Assembly (NCBI GenBank): GCA_001598975.1
Contig: BBXU01001415.1
Location: forward strand, 1 to 32,849
Origin: Parachlorella kessleri
Taxonomy: Eukaryota > Chlorophyta > Trebouxiophyceae > Chlorellales > Chlorellaceae
Reading direction: 5' to 3'
Length of the DNA: 32,849 nucleotides
The position numbers and the translations under genes were made by a program. Shown one piece after another: positions 11,301 through 28,586 of the stretch (the first letter of the stretch is position 1; every line of letters begins with the position of its first letter). The notes beneath the pieces are model-generated. The model was not told the origin of the DNA. It made no database searches and saw only the letters and a list, made by a program, of their open reading frames with translations.

Positions 11301-12132
11301 AGAGCTTGACTGTGCAGTCTGTGCTACATGACACGCACGCCTCGCCGTCAGGCGTGACTGAGATGCCCCTGACTTGCCCCGTGTGCCCAACCAGCCGCCG
11401 TAAGCACCTGCACCACCCAGGAGGTCAGCCCTGAGATATCGCATATGCTTTTGCTGTGAGTATGCCTCCTGTCAGACCAACTCACAGGAGTAAGGGTACA
11501 GTGTCTACACGCTCAACTCTCGCCACGTCGGCCAGGTTGTATCAACCTCACGCCGGGTTCAGTCAGCGCTAAAACCCTGGAATTCGGACGACCCGATGCA
11601 GAGCCCACAACCCTGGCCTGCGGGCCGGCAAACCCATCATCACCTACGGGCCGGCAGGTCCCAGAGCCGAATATCCCCATCTGCGCTGCCTGACAGCAGG
11701 GAGTTGAGGCGGCGGGGGTTGCGGGCTAGGCAGGTTATGCCGTCATCATGGGCAAGGGAGGCGAGGAAGGGCTTGGCGAAGACGCGCTCAAGCTTGGCTG
11801 CACCACAGCAAGGGCCGGGGGTGGTTGCTGGGGTGCTATACGCTGATGTTACCCAAGGACTCAGGCCACGCCAGCAGCCTTTATGACTGCTTGGTTCAGA
11901 ATGCTTTGGTCACCAAGACGGGGGCACTACAGTGCAGTCATCACCAGCTTGCCAGCTGGCTGTTGTATGGTCCCCACCGAGCCTGCAGACCTGCGTTGAG
12001 GGCCCGTGTGTACTCTTTGGCCTTCTCGAAGGGGTGCAGCGTGGGGTCCAGGTTTCGGTGCACCTTTTGCACGTCCTGGGACCGCTCCCGAGTCTGCTGC
12101 TCCTCGGAGCGGTTGATTGTCTTGACTCGCAT
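8392..12132 (-). CDS. DCAF13: DCAF13 / Sof1 WD-repeat protein, U3 snoRNP ribosome-biogenesis factor
   Basis: Nucleolar WD40 protein of the small-subunit processome, needed for 18S pre-rRNA processing; in animals it is also a DDB1-CUL4 substrate receptor (family knowledge). Exons: 11991-12132, 11644-11797, 11296-11407, 10727-10948, 10180-10327, 9842-9955, 9405-9551, 8882-9060, 8392-8523. All are GT-AG and in phase, giving 449 aa, close to the family's usual 445-490. The N-terminus MRVKTINRSEE ... RNLDPTLHPFEKAKEYTRA is diagnostic. WD repeats run from about residue 60 to 357, e.g. SGSADGDIRLWDL, STDCTVKLWK, GSDRSIALYDLR, GSYDRTVRIF and GSDDMNVRIWK. The C-terminal Sof1 domain (about 358-449) contains LPRERHKVAYNKALIERHKH and ends HSAPGSVKVKPARKKKIVAELE. 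It is intact and complete. The start is the first ATG and matches homologues. Confidence 0.95.
8829..8887 (-). repeat. Duplicated donor-site segment in the last DCAF13 intron
   Basis: The end of exon 8882-9060 plus its donor (minus strand CACAAG|GTGGGTGG) is followed 52 bases on by a near copy, CACAAGGTGGGTGG, at 8829 and below. Each copy is followed by GGGGTGAGTCC. This creates additional donor-like sites within the intron. Confidence 0.7.
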
Positions 12133-12201
12133 TCCTGGCCAAGCTAGTTAGGCAGTCATGCTGCTGCTCATTTTTGCCCTGTAAGTAAGTGACACAGGGC
12201 T

Positions 12202-12213
12202 GCTATATATAAG
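12202..12213 (-). promoter_or_regulatory. TATA-like element upstream of DCAF13
   Basis: The minus strand reads CTTATATATAGC about 70-80 bases upstream of the DCAF13 ATG, a reasonable place for a core promoter. The motif is nearly symmetric, so orientation cannot be told. It is at the DCAF13 end of the 930-base divergent region 12133-13061, in which I see no gene. Confidence 0.3.
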
Positions 12214-12700
12214 AGGGGGGGCTCACTACACATGCATGCACCTCAGAGGGTTCACAGGTAGGAGGCTCCTTAATCTAACAGCAGCAAGGTGTTTCACTAG
12301 TTCTACGTGCCAACGAAATTAATTTGCACAACGTAGTGGTGCCATGGCATGCCAGGCTGGGCGTCCTTTGGCGCGCCGGCATTTGTCGTGCAGACAACTC
12401 ATGTCTTCACTGAGGGTAAGTTCACACGAATATGAAAGATTTTCTGGGTGACAGGAGTGCCTGCCAGGTCAAGTAGCCAGTCATCTGTTTTTCGTCTGTC
12501 CAAGCTGCTCTAGCACCCTTGGAGCAGTTCCTGTGACTTGAGAGCAAGTTTGGACTATTGACTGGGCCCTTGACCAGCATTGCAAGTGGCCACCTGGCGG
12601 GTCGGCCCAAGGAGGGTCACGGCTGGTTTGTTTCTGAGGAGTATTACACACAAGGGAAGGGTAGAAGAGGCCTGTCTGCACTGGTCTTCTGGAGCAGCGC

Positions 12701-12719
12701 CCATAGCGTGGCGCTATGG
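12701..12719. promoter_or_regulatory. Perfect 8-bp dyad in the divergent promoter region
   Basis: CCATAGCG, loop TGG, CGCTATGG. This perfect inverted repeat is 343 bases upstream of the demethylase ATG. It could be an operator-like protein site or chance; nothing else supports a role. Confidence 0.3.
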
Positions 12720-13023
12720 AGGCCTCCCTTACAGGAGGTGGGGTTGCGCCATACCGGTGCCACTGAAGTTTACGGAGGCCTTCTGTTACTGAGGGCCCTG
12801 GCACCCTCTTGAGTTGCTGAAGTTTGCTAAAGGCGGCAGCTGCAACCTGGCTCCGTCCCCATGCCCACGCAGTGTCAATCCCATGCCCAGCTTGGAATCC
12901 TTGGTACAATGCAGTACACCTTTCGCTGGCTGCTGCCTCGTGCCTGAGTACTGGCACATGCCTCTACAGAGTATGCCACGCATGGTGTTGGCGCTACAGG
13001 TGTACCTGCTGGAGCGGTAGGGG

Positions 13024-13065
13024 ATGAGCCACTTCCTCTGCTGGTGGTCCAGGCAGCAGCCATGA
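13024..13065 (+). other. Possible 13-codon upstream ORF overlapping the demethylase start (ATGA)
   Basis: An ATG at 13024 opens a short frame (MSHFLCWWSRQQP) whose TGA stop shares bases with the demethylase ATG at 13062. If it is in the mature 5' UTR it could lower or gate translation by termination-reinitiation. A splice-acceptor-like CCAG just before 13053 could remove it, so its presence in mRNA is unproven. Confidence 0.35.
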
Positions 13066-16000
13066 CAGCAGCAGCGGCCCCTGCAGTGCTCCCTAGCTCT
13101 GTCCCAGCAGCGCTCAGTGAAGCAGCTCAGCTGCCGCTGACAGCTAGCAGCGAGCCCTCACATGCCATGGGCAGCGTGCCAGAGGCAAACGGAGGCAGCG
13201 CACCGGCTGCCGTGGCTGGTGCTGAGACTGCCACAGCCACAGGCGCCACTGCTGCTTTGGCTGCCCACACAGCAGGTGCAGCAGCCACTGCGGCCCCCAC
13301 GCGGCGCTCCCAGCGGACGCGGGACAAGTTCTCGATATACAATGAGGACCTTATGTTTGAGATACACAATGAGCTGCTGGGTTTGGACGGCGGCCCTGGA
13401 GGCAGGAGCCGTCGTCGGCAGGCGGCCAGCGGCAACCGCGCCGGCCAGCAGCAGCAACCACCCTCCTCGCGGCGCAGCAAGGTGAGCCTAGGGGTTGGCT
13501 GCAGAGGACACGAACGCCTCGTGCAACTGGACGATGCCTATGGTGGGTAGCGTGCGTTAGAATGTGGGCCATCTCAGTGCCAGGACTGCTGTGATGACCC
13601 ATTCCCTAGGATTGATAAGCAGCTCCTGCGCGCGGTGGGCGAGGCCCGCTGTGCAAGGCGTTGCCCTCAGCCCTGCATAAGCAGCCCTGCCCCCTGTGGC
13701 CATGACCGCACTCACTGCAGGGCGGTGGCGAGACTGGTGCTGATGACGACGCTGACAGCCGGCGGCCTGCCAAGCGCTCACGGTCAATGCCAACCAGCGG
13801 CAGCGACAGCGATAGCGGACATGAGAGGATGATTGAGGGGTCTTCAGACTCAGGATTGGAGTATGGCCTTGCTGTGGACCCCAACGCCGAGACGGCTTGG
13901 GCGGTGAGCACTCCAGCGCTGTTGGGTTGCTTGGGTGGATGATTCCATTGACTCCCCACCTTTTAAGTAATGCCAAGGCTCCATGCCCTCATGAAAGTGC
14001 CCGGTAGGCTGTGCAGGATTTGAGAACGGACGGGCTCGCTCGTCCCATCTCGGCTGCCTCTCGTCTTGGGATGCTGCACATGCTTAGACCATCGGCCCAA
14101 GTTCTTTTTGTTGGACTTTGGTGGGAGTAGAGTCTGCAGTACATGCCTGCAGGTTGGCCTCAATGCTGTGGGGCTTGCCGACCAAGAGGAAGGGCTGCTG
14201 CCGGAGGGGGCTGACGAGGCTTCTTATGCCAGGGCAAGTCACAGGGCGCTGGCACCTCATGGCAGGCCCCTACCACTTGCTGCTTGTAGCCCTTGAGGCA
14301 CCCTATGAGTTCTTTTGCCCTCCTTCAGCTGGCAGCTGAATGTGCCTTGGTCTTGCTGTGACCCGCCTGACCTGTGCTGAGGTAGTGTCTGCGGCCTGCC
14401 CGATGGCGTGAGGTTGGACCAGGCGAACGCACTGCCTTTGCGGCAGGAGGCGGTGCGGTTGCGAACCCCAATGTTCCCATGCAGGTGCGGAACCTGATCC
14501 TGTCCAGGTGGCGCAGTGACGTGTCGAGGTTCATGTCAGAGAAGCAGGCCCTGGCAGGCCTGCCTAAGAAGGACAGGCCCTACGGGCTGGCGGCCTGGCG
14601 TTTTCTTCACAGTAAGTTCACGGACACTGTCTGCACTTGCTTGTTGCCGGGGTGGAGAGGGGGCTGTGGGTGCAGGAGGGTGTTTCTGGAGCAGTTTATT
14701 GCGTAGAAGCTGATCATAATGGGTCCGCCAATAAGGGTGAGGCCGCAGGCGAGGGGGCATTCCCACACCCCAGACCAGCGCTTGTGCATGTCTGAAGGGA
14801 TTGAGCAGCAACTGCAGCAGTTGGCGAATCCTGGCGGGTTGATCCACGCGCAACGTTGCGTGCTCTGCCGTGACTGTGCCTCTGGTGTAGGTCGGCCTAC
14901 CCCTGACCCCCCTTGCCGCTGCAGGTATGGGCTACATCAACTTTGGGGTGTCGCCCGATGTAGCTGACGAGATGGCCAGCCAGCCGGACAGCAAGGGGAC
15001 AGTTGTGGTGGTTGGCGCCGGCTGCGCAGGTTGGTCTGCCTGCGTCCCACCCTCCTTGTGATGGCCTGCTGCCCGCTTGCAGCCTCGTCTGTGGCGTCTG
15101 TTGTCCAGCGCCTGGCTGCATGTTCTCCGCCCGGCGGGTAGCAAGCGCGGGCACACTTGGCACGGCCTGTTCCACAGCTGCCCCTTCGACTTGTTGATGT
15201 CAGCATCTAGAGCAGCTGCATGCTCATGTTTATGATCACACATGCTTCCCTTCCACGCTACTGCTCCCACCTGTGAGCTTCTCCTGTCCCCTGTTTTGCC
15301 GGGTTCCAGGCCTGGCTGCTGCCCGACAGCTGCGCATGCTGGGCTACCGGGTGGCGGTGGTGGAGGGCAGGGACCGACCAGGCGGCAGGGTGCACACGCT
15401 GCGCATGCAGGTGTGCCCTGTGGGTTCCTGCGGTCGGCTCCTAGGTGTTGGTGAGAACCTTCGGGCGATGTTGGTTGTTGAGCTATGGGACATCAGGGGA
15501 CTGTTGGGTCTGCTGGCTCGGCTAGATGGCTTGCCCGGGCAAACGAAGTTCAGGTTTGAGCAGCAACCTCTTTGCACGTCCTTGATATTTGGGGTATCGC
15601 AGCTAGATGGCTCACTGGGAGCACAAACAAGCACGGTTTCATTCACATCACAGCACCTGGCCGCGTGTCAAGGTGCAGGGCCGCGGGGTGGCTGCTGTGG
15701 CCGACCTGGGTGGCAGCATCATCACCGGCATCGACGGCAACCCGCTGGCCACGCTGGTCAAGCAGATGGGGGTCAATATGCTGGACATACGCACAGACAC
15801 GCCGCTATTTATGACCGACGGCAGCGAGGCGGACAAGGCCTTGGACCAGGCGGTGGGTGATAAGATGTAGTAAGTCTCCGGATGGCTACTGCCACCGGGT
15901 CCCTGCATGGCCCTTGCTGCTAGAGGGAGTGTGGCCCGGCCCGGCCCCAATTTGCTAAGTACAGTTGACGGAAGCAACGCATTTGAGGTGCTAGCCTCTG

Positions 16001-19000
16001 CATGGTCAGGTGTGCGCTTACATGGAGCCTGATTTGACGCATCACTGAGGCCGGGCAGGGCTTTGCTGAGACACGGGAAGGGTATTGGTCGAGCATCTGC
16101 TGTGTGGCTGCTTGTAGATCGAGACGTACCACAACTACCTGCTAGACGAGTGCAGCCGGACCAGGGACGAGCTGCCTGAGGACGCCGCTGACCTGTCACT
16201 AGGTGCGCCCGGCTGCTGGTGGCTGCTTCCCAGGCTCTGGTAGCCTAGGGCAGGGGTGCACTTGCACACCAGATGGCCACACCCCCGCCGCACTTGGTGC
16301 TGCGTGGGTACTTGCAGCAGTGGCACTGGCCAGCCCAAGGTGCCGCATGCACTCATCGGGGTATCCCGGCATCTCAATGCCACTTGCGTGTGCCTTGTAC
16401 CCTGGGAATTGGGGGGCCATATACTGCGTGTCAGTGCTACAATGCTAGTCAGACCTAATGCTAGTCAGCCCCAATCCCCTAGCCCCAATGCTAGTCAGCC
16501 CTACAATGCTAGTCAGTGCTGAGCCATGCAGCAGTGAAAAATGTGCATAGTCGTTGGGCAGTGTTTTCGGCGCCGGAAGGACGTCAGTAGCTGTCAGGCC
16601 TAGGCACGTGATGACCCTCACTCTCTAGACTTGCTGGATATCTAGACCCCACTGAGTACCACAGGCTGCATACTGTGTCCAGGTGACATGCTGGAGTCTC
16701 TCTGGCAGCAGCACCTGGGCTCCCTACTGCTGGACGGGCAGCATGGCATCGCAGCGCAGACAGCGCGCAAGCTCTTCAACTGGCACCTGGCCAACCTGGA
16801 GTTTGCCAACGCATGTGGGTGGCTGGCAACACGCGTGCTCTTGGGTGCTGTCGTTCAACATGAACGGGTTGCTGCCAGGGCGGCGCTGTGCCTGGTACGA
16901 CCCATTTGCAGTGTAGTGTCGCATGATCCCTGCCTTGGTTGTGCAAGCCAGTCTGAATGCCTCAACCCCAGCCCGGTTAGCTGGCACCCCGTGACCTTTC
17001 CTTTTCTGGATGGAACACGTCCAGAGATGGATTCGGGAGTGAAGCAACCCTGTCTTTTGCATTTTGACATTTGCCGCTGGTGCGTCTCACTATACGCTGG
17101 GTGTACAGCCCCTGCAAGCCAGCCTGTGCACCATGCTGTGCTTCGTGCTGTCCGGCATGACGGCCCTATGTCCTGTGATGTTGCCTGGGATCCTGTTGCT
17201 GCAGCACTCGTGCCGCGGTTGTCGCTCAAGTTCTGGGATCAGGACGACCCCAACGAGCTGCTGGGGGCACACACCTTCGTGCCAGGTGGGTGGGTGGATT
17301 ACATGCAGTGTCATCTTGCCGTGCCAAATGAGCCCGGTGTGGTCCTACGTGGCGAGGCTGGTTATGCGGCCAGGCCGCAGTGTTGAACTTAGGGTCAGGT
17401 GGCTTCAGACGTCTGAGGGTAGGGCATGGTGGCCATGCACGTGAGGAGTTCAAAGGTCGAGCCGGTGCTCCCTTGATGGGCTTGTTGACTGGGCTGAAGG
17501 CTGGAGACCGCAGGTAATGCTGGGCCGCCCGCCAGCCTGCCTGCCTGCCTGCTTTGTCTCCCCGCGTATGTGTCAGTAAAGAAGCAGCAGGCCGCGCCCT
17601 GGGGCTGCCGCTGCAATTTGTTTGCCATCGGCTGGCTGGCAGGAGGCTCAGGCCTGCAGTCCCGCTGTGCATGCAAGCACCTGCTGTGCTAAGGCTCGCA
17701 ATCCCTCCTGGTGCAGGTGGCAACGGCCGCTGGGTGGCTAAGCTGTGTGAAGGGCTGCCCATCTTTTACAACTCCCCCGTCACCCACATCTGCTACGGCT
17801 CCCCAGGCAAGCGCAGCATGGCTCTTGCCACGCTTTGGTACATGCTCTGCCAGGAAGCTAGGGCTTGCAGGGCGGCCAATGGTGCATTGACCAAATGCAG
17901 TTGGGAGTTGATCTCGGTTCACTTTGCCACCTCTGTGAAGTGATGGGACGGTGTTGTTTGGGCCCTTTGCGCCTGCCCGTGGCTTTAATCCCTGTCCCGG
18001 AAAGCGGTTGTATGTGCCTACTTCGACGGGGTGCTTTGCCAGCATCGGCCCAGGCACACACCATGACCATTTCCCAGCACACACGCCACACGCCCACCAC
18101 ATGACTGGTGACACCTGTCATGGCGCCCCCCTCCATGCAGGCGTGGCCGTGCACACCGGCGGCGGGCGGGTGTTTGAGGCGGAAGCTGTCGTGGTGACTG
18201 TGCCTCTGGGCGTACTCAAGCGGGGCAGCATCGCCTTCTGCCCCCCCCTGCCGCAGCGCAAAGTGGACACCATCGAGCGGCTGGGCTTTGGGGTGCTCAA
18301 CAAGGTAGGTGCCTTTGATCGACAGGAGGTGGACGTCTTCCATGCACATAGCCTTGTGTTGAGTGACTGTGGCCCTTGGTGGGGTGACGAGGTGTCACCG
18401 GCTGCTGCAGAGCACCTGTCAAGGTGGCACATGGAGCACCAAACAGTAATGTTTAGTCGCAGCCAACTGCCGCCCGGGAGACCAGTCAAGGCCCTCCTTC
18501 TCAAGCACAGAACCCCCCTCCCCCCCTTTCACCACTCCCCCCTTCCTTGCAGGTCATCATGCTCTTTCCCTACGCCTTCTGGAGCGACAAGATCGACATG
18601 TTTGGGCGGGTGGCCGATGCGGAGGAGGAGCGCGGGGAGGCGTTCCTCTTCTACTCCTACGCCAACATCGCGGGCGGGGCGCTGCTCATCGGGCTGGTGG
18701 CAGGTGGGGAGGGACCACCACCCGGGGGGTTGCTTCCCCTGCGCGTTTCCTGCCGTTCGCGCCCCAGCCCCCCTGCTGGCCTGGCGTTTCGGTGTTTTCC
18801 GTGCGCTTTTCCTGCCATGCGCGCCTCAACCCGCCCTGCTGGCCTGGCGTTCCTTTGAAGAGTCCTGCACACTGTGTATGATGTGCTTGGTGGTGCCGCT
18901 GAGCGCAGGTTTCACACTCAGGCTGGCCTGGCAGGCTCTGCCAGTGCCTCGTGTTATCACATGTACCCACATGATTCGCGCCGCCTCCCAATGGCCCCAT

Positions 19001-21275
19001 CCCCACCTCCCCCCGCACTCCCCCACCACCACACACACTACACGCACCACTTCACCGCCCCCCACATACACACATATACTCACACCACCTCTAGCCCCCC
19101 TCACGATGCCGCCGCAGGCAAGGCGGCCCTCAGGTACGAGCAGCTGCCGCCCGGCGATGCGGCCCAGCGCGTGATGGGCGTGCTGCGGTCCATCTACGAG
19201 CCGCGGGGCGTGGCGGTGCCCCCGCCCCTGGAGGTGGTGTGCACGCGGTGGGGATCTGATCCCTTCTGCTACGGGGCCTACTCGTCCATGGCTGTGGGCA
19301 CCGTGGGAGGCGAGGACTACAGCATACTGGGGGAGAGCCTGGGAGGGCGGGTGAGTGAGGAGGGCACGCCTGCTGGGGGAAGAGGGCGTCTGCTCCCCTC
19401 TGCTCACGTGGTGGGGGTGTGCATGTCAGGGGGGAAACTCTGGCAGGAGCACTGGCAATTCCTGCTGGTAGGGGCTGGTGCGGGGCCGCTGAGTCGCCCA
19501 GCACTCACAGCGCAGCAGCAGCAGCAGCAGCCCTGAGGGCCGCCCCCCTCGCGCTGTGGTAGTAAGCACCTAGCACTAGTACCGCAACCAGTTCTGCGCC
19601 CAGGCTTCAGCCTCAACTGCTGCGAGGCCCAGCACCAGGATGCCCTGGTAGGAATCCTGAGTGGGAAGTGGAGGCAAGAAGCCGCCCTCTCCATGCGCGC
19701 GCGCACAACACAGATGGCTCTGGGGCGCTGCTCTGCAGGTGTTCTTTGCTGGGGAGGCCACAACCAACAAGTACCCTGCCACCATGCACGGCGCCTTCTA
19801 CACCGGCCTGCAGGCGGTGAGTGCTTGGCCGGCAAGGGGGGTGCTGGCTGTATGGCGCAGTGGGGACCCAGGGGTTGGTTGTATGCAGCTGTTGCCGTGT
19901 GCGTTTGCTGAGGACTGGTGTAACACTCTCCTGGTGACATACAGTATGGTCATTGCCTCTCGCGGTGTAGCTGCTTGACTACAGCATGAAGAGATGCATC
20001 TGTCGCTGGCCACTTGTCTCACCAATCCTGCATCCAGCAAAGATGCCACACGTTGCAGGCCGCAAATGTGGATGCCAGTCTGAGAAAGGAGCAGCAGCCC
20101 AGCCCCACCCCTGCGCAAGCGGCAGCGGAGCAGCTTGCCTTGGGCAGCCCCACTAACGGCGCGGCAACAGGCGAGCAGAATGGCACAGTGCTCTCAGAGC
20201 AGCAGCACCACCACCACCAGCAGCAGCAGCAGCAGCAGAGGAGGCTAGACGAAGAGGCGCTGCAGCCTGCTTTGCATGCTGTGGCCGCCCAGCAGGAGCA
20301 GGCGGCTCAGCTGCAGCACCTGTTCCAAGCTCCCGACCTGGAGTTTGGCTGTTTTGCCGCGGTGCACGGGCCCCCAGCCAGCGAGCATGCGGGGCAAAGC
20401 CTGATGCGTGTTGACATTGGTGAGTGACACACGTTGCTCATTCAACTTGCCACTTTATATGTATCCGCATTGTGCGAGATGAAGACTTGGGTTCTTCCTT
20501 TGGCAAGGTCTATCTAGACACTGGGTAAGCCCGTGGCAGGTGCAGGGGTGGCCTAAGCGACCCTAGTAGAAGTTTTTAGCAGCACGTTGGTGCCGTGTGT
20601 AACATGGCGATCGGCAGGCTCGCCAGAGGAACACTATACAGGTTCAGGAACCCCACCATGTTTGCCAGACAGGTGCCCGACACGTATCCCGCTGGCTGTA
20701 CTACAGGCGCAGCCAAAGGCGGCCCCCGGCGGTCCCTCCCCATCTACCTGGCAGTCGACCGCCAGCTGGCCCTGGGGCTGGCAGACACCCCCGGGGATGA
20801 CAACCGCGTGGCGTTGCTGGCCACCCTGCCCGAGGTCAAGCTGACAGGCAGGCAGGGGCTCTCAGCCAATGCCGAGGCCCTCCTGGGCGCTGTGCTGGCC
20901 AGCAGGCAGCCGCAGCCGCAGCAGCATGGCAGAGCCAGGGAGCAGGAGAAGCCCATGGGCACTCCAGGGCAGCAGCCGCAGCTCAACGGGCATGCAGGGC
21001 CTGCGCCTGCTGCTGCTGCTGCTGCTGCAATGGCGCTGCCTGCAAGGTCGGATGGGGTTTACGTGATTCCGCGGCTGGGCAGTGGGCCTCCACCGCAGAG
21101 AAGCATGCCAGTGCCCAAGCAGCCGCAGCTAATCAGTACGCAGCAGGGTCAGCAGCCGCAGTTGCATGCTCAGTCGTTGGTGTCGCGGCAGCCGCAGCAG
21201 CTACAATTAACCCGGCAGCAACAGCAGCAGTGGACGGGTCCGTTGCACTTGCTGTCACAGCAGCAAGGACGGTGA
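13062..21275 (+). CDS. LDL1: LSD1/LDL-type FAD-dependent lysine-specific histone demethylase
   Basis: Flavin amine oxidase that removes methyl groups from histone H3 lysine 4 (family role; nuclear). Exons: 13062-13481, 13721-13903, 14153-14233, 14485-14611, 14925-15029, 15310-15410, 15679-15852, 16118-16202, 16683-16814, 17205-17285, 17717-17806, 18141-18304, 18553-18703, 19118-19350, 19739-19816, 20059-20419, 20707-21275. All are in phase, giving 1044 aa. In order: an Ala-rich N-terminus with RRSQRTRDKFS; NLS-like RRPAKRSRS; SWIRM domain about 205-285 (VRNLILSRWRSDV ... MGYINFGV); FAD-binding VVVVGAGCAGLAAARQL (about 297-313) and EGRDRPGGR; amine-oxidase core with LNWHL-like FNWHLANLEFANA, WDQDDP, VPLGVLK, the flavin-contacting Lys of GFGVLNK (about 581), and C-terminal FFAGEATTNKYPATMHGAF. 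No tower insertion is seen, as in plant enzymes. A conserved plant-like tail (LFQAPDLEFGCF ... LPIYLAVDRQLALGLAD) precedes a Gln/Pro-rich end. Introns 3 and 11 use GC donors. Confidence 0.93.
14234..14484 (+). other. GC-AG intron 3 of the demethylase gene
   Basis: The exon ends ...TATGCCAGG and is followed by GCAAGT, a perfect GC-type donor. The acceptor is CATGCAG. Joining here gives ASYAR-VRNLILSRWRSDV, which follows the LDL1 family across the SWIRM domain. I see no GT donor that keeps phase. Confidence 0.8.
16441..16516. repeat. Minisatellite of AATGCTAGTCAG in demethylase intron 8
   Basis: Four exact 12-base copies (16441-16452, 16457-16468, 16487-16498, 16505-16516) are separated by short C-rich spacers. 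Confidence 0.9.
17532..17552. repeat. (CTGC)n microsatellite in demethylase intron 10
   Basis: Consecutive CCTG/CTGC units lie upstream of exon 17717-17806. Seen directly. Confidence 0.8.
17807..18140 (+). other. GC-AG intron 11 of the demethylase gene
   Basis: The donor is CCCCAG|GCAAGC and the acceptor CATGCAG. The join gives HICYGSPG-VAVHTGGGRVFEAEAVVVTVPLGV, the expected amine-oxidase sequence. The nearest GT (GTACATG near 17838) breaks the frame. Confidence 0.8.
18741..18855. repeat. Two diverged tandem copies in demethylase intron 13
   Basis: Two GC-rich units of roughly 60 bases follow one another. Each contains a TTTCCTGCC/TTTTCCTGCC block and then CCCTGCTGGCCTGGCGTT. They are followed by a C/A-rich stretch up to the acceptor near 19117. 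Confidence 0.7.
20200..20240 (+). repeat. CAC/CAG run encoding a His-Gln tract in the demethylase
   Basis: Exon 16 encodes HHHH followed by seven Gln within a disordered spacer between the catalytic domain and the conserved C-terminal block. Similar Gln/Pro-rich repeats continue in the last exon (about 20920-21270). Confidence 0.85.
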
Positions 21276-22344
21276 CTAGCCAAGCCCATGCACCAGCCAC
21301 AGGCAACCTACCAGCAGAAGCAGCTGTAGCATACATTTGTTCTGAGGATAGTGTTGACATGCTTTGCAAGGAGGCAGCCAGGGAGTGGTATGCTGGTGCT
21401 GGCGAGTGGAAGCACAGCTCTTGAGTATGTCATGCACCATTCAACAGGCCCGCTTCAACCAAAGTGTACAGTTCTGGTCAGTTGTGACAAAATGCCGTCT
21501 GCTTTCTTCGCTGATGTATTTTATGCTTGCCTTTACTCTCTCTGACTGCTTCTTGCTGTCACATTACATCCACAGATTTATTGGACCGCCTCATCAGCTC
21601 ACCTAGTGTACATGCTTTATTCTTGCAGCATGTTTCGTTCACGGACATGTTTTTGTTGGCTGGCCAGTATGCAGCTAGCTATGGGAACACGAAACAGACT
21701 GACAAAGCAAAGGAAAGCCAGAAGAGGAGACATGCAGGACCCTGCTATCACATCAGTCATTGTAGCATGCACTCACAATTTGGAAGGAATACGGTCAGTT
21801 CAAGGAAGAGTGCTGGCCACCAGCCGCTGGTGGGGAGCGTATCCCCCCCAAGCCAGACTGGCTCAACCATGACGCTGCAGAGGGGTAGTGTACTCACATT
21901 CAAAAGCTGCACTCAATGTCGTGCACGCACAAAGCAGACTTGTAGATCCATGCATGCATTGTAGGGTGCATTAGTTAAGGCGTTGCTGTTGCCATGCACT
22001 ATGCCAAAAGTTCACAAGCGGCCACTTGCACTCCTGCTGTGCTGCTGCTGCTGCTGCAACCTGCATATGATACGGCAGCAATGCCTGCTAAAGAACAAGA
22101 CTTCTCAAGCTTAACTAGATCATGCATGCATCCTAAAGACATAACACGGCTGACTCTGCTAGGACAGCACGCAATGCTGTCCTAGCATAAAGAGAGAAAG
22201 ACGGAAACGAAGTAGCCTAATCCTGCCCACCCGACCCGTTCCTATCACGACCTGGACTCTCTCCACTGCGTATGAAGATGCTATGCCCATACAGGGGCTA
22301 AGCCACGACCTCACAGTCCGCCCGCCCATCGCTGACTTCAAACC
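21276..22344. other. Convergent 3' region with no gene seen
   Basis: About 1.07 kb lies between the demethylase stop and the kinase stop. It presumably holds both 3' UTRs. I see no convincing coding frame and no TGTAA on the plus strand. One minus-strand TGTAA lies at 21564-21568, and a perfect hairpin at 22157-22187. The rest shows nothing I can name. Confidence 0.5.
22157..22187. repeat. Perfect 13-bp inverted repeat (hairpin)
   Basis: TGCTAGGACAGCA, a 5-base loop CGCAA, then TGCTGTCCTAGCA, with no mismatch. It lies about 160-190 bases downstream of the kinase stop codon (minus strand). It could therefore form an RNA stem in the kinase 3' UTR, or in a long demethylase 3' UTR, or be a small transposon relic. 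The stem is short for a microRNA precursor. Confidence 0.85.

Positions 22345-28586
<6,242 letters not shown>

Noticed and set aside
15853..15873. Donor TA|GTAAGT at about 15870 for demethylase exon 7
   Set aside because: It is a strong-looking donor, but joining it to exon 16118-16202 creates a stop. The donor GTGGGT at 15853 gives ALDQA-IETYHNYLLDE, as in the family.
20587..20844. Frame SPEEHYTGSGTPPC... as the start of the last demethylase exon (acceptor at 20618)
   Set aside because: It keeps phase but ends at a stop and loses the conserved LPIYLAVDRQLALGL block. The acceptor at 20706 gives both phase and conservation.
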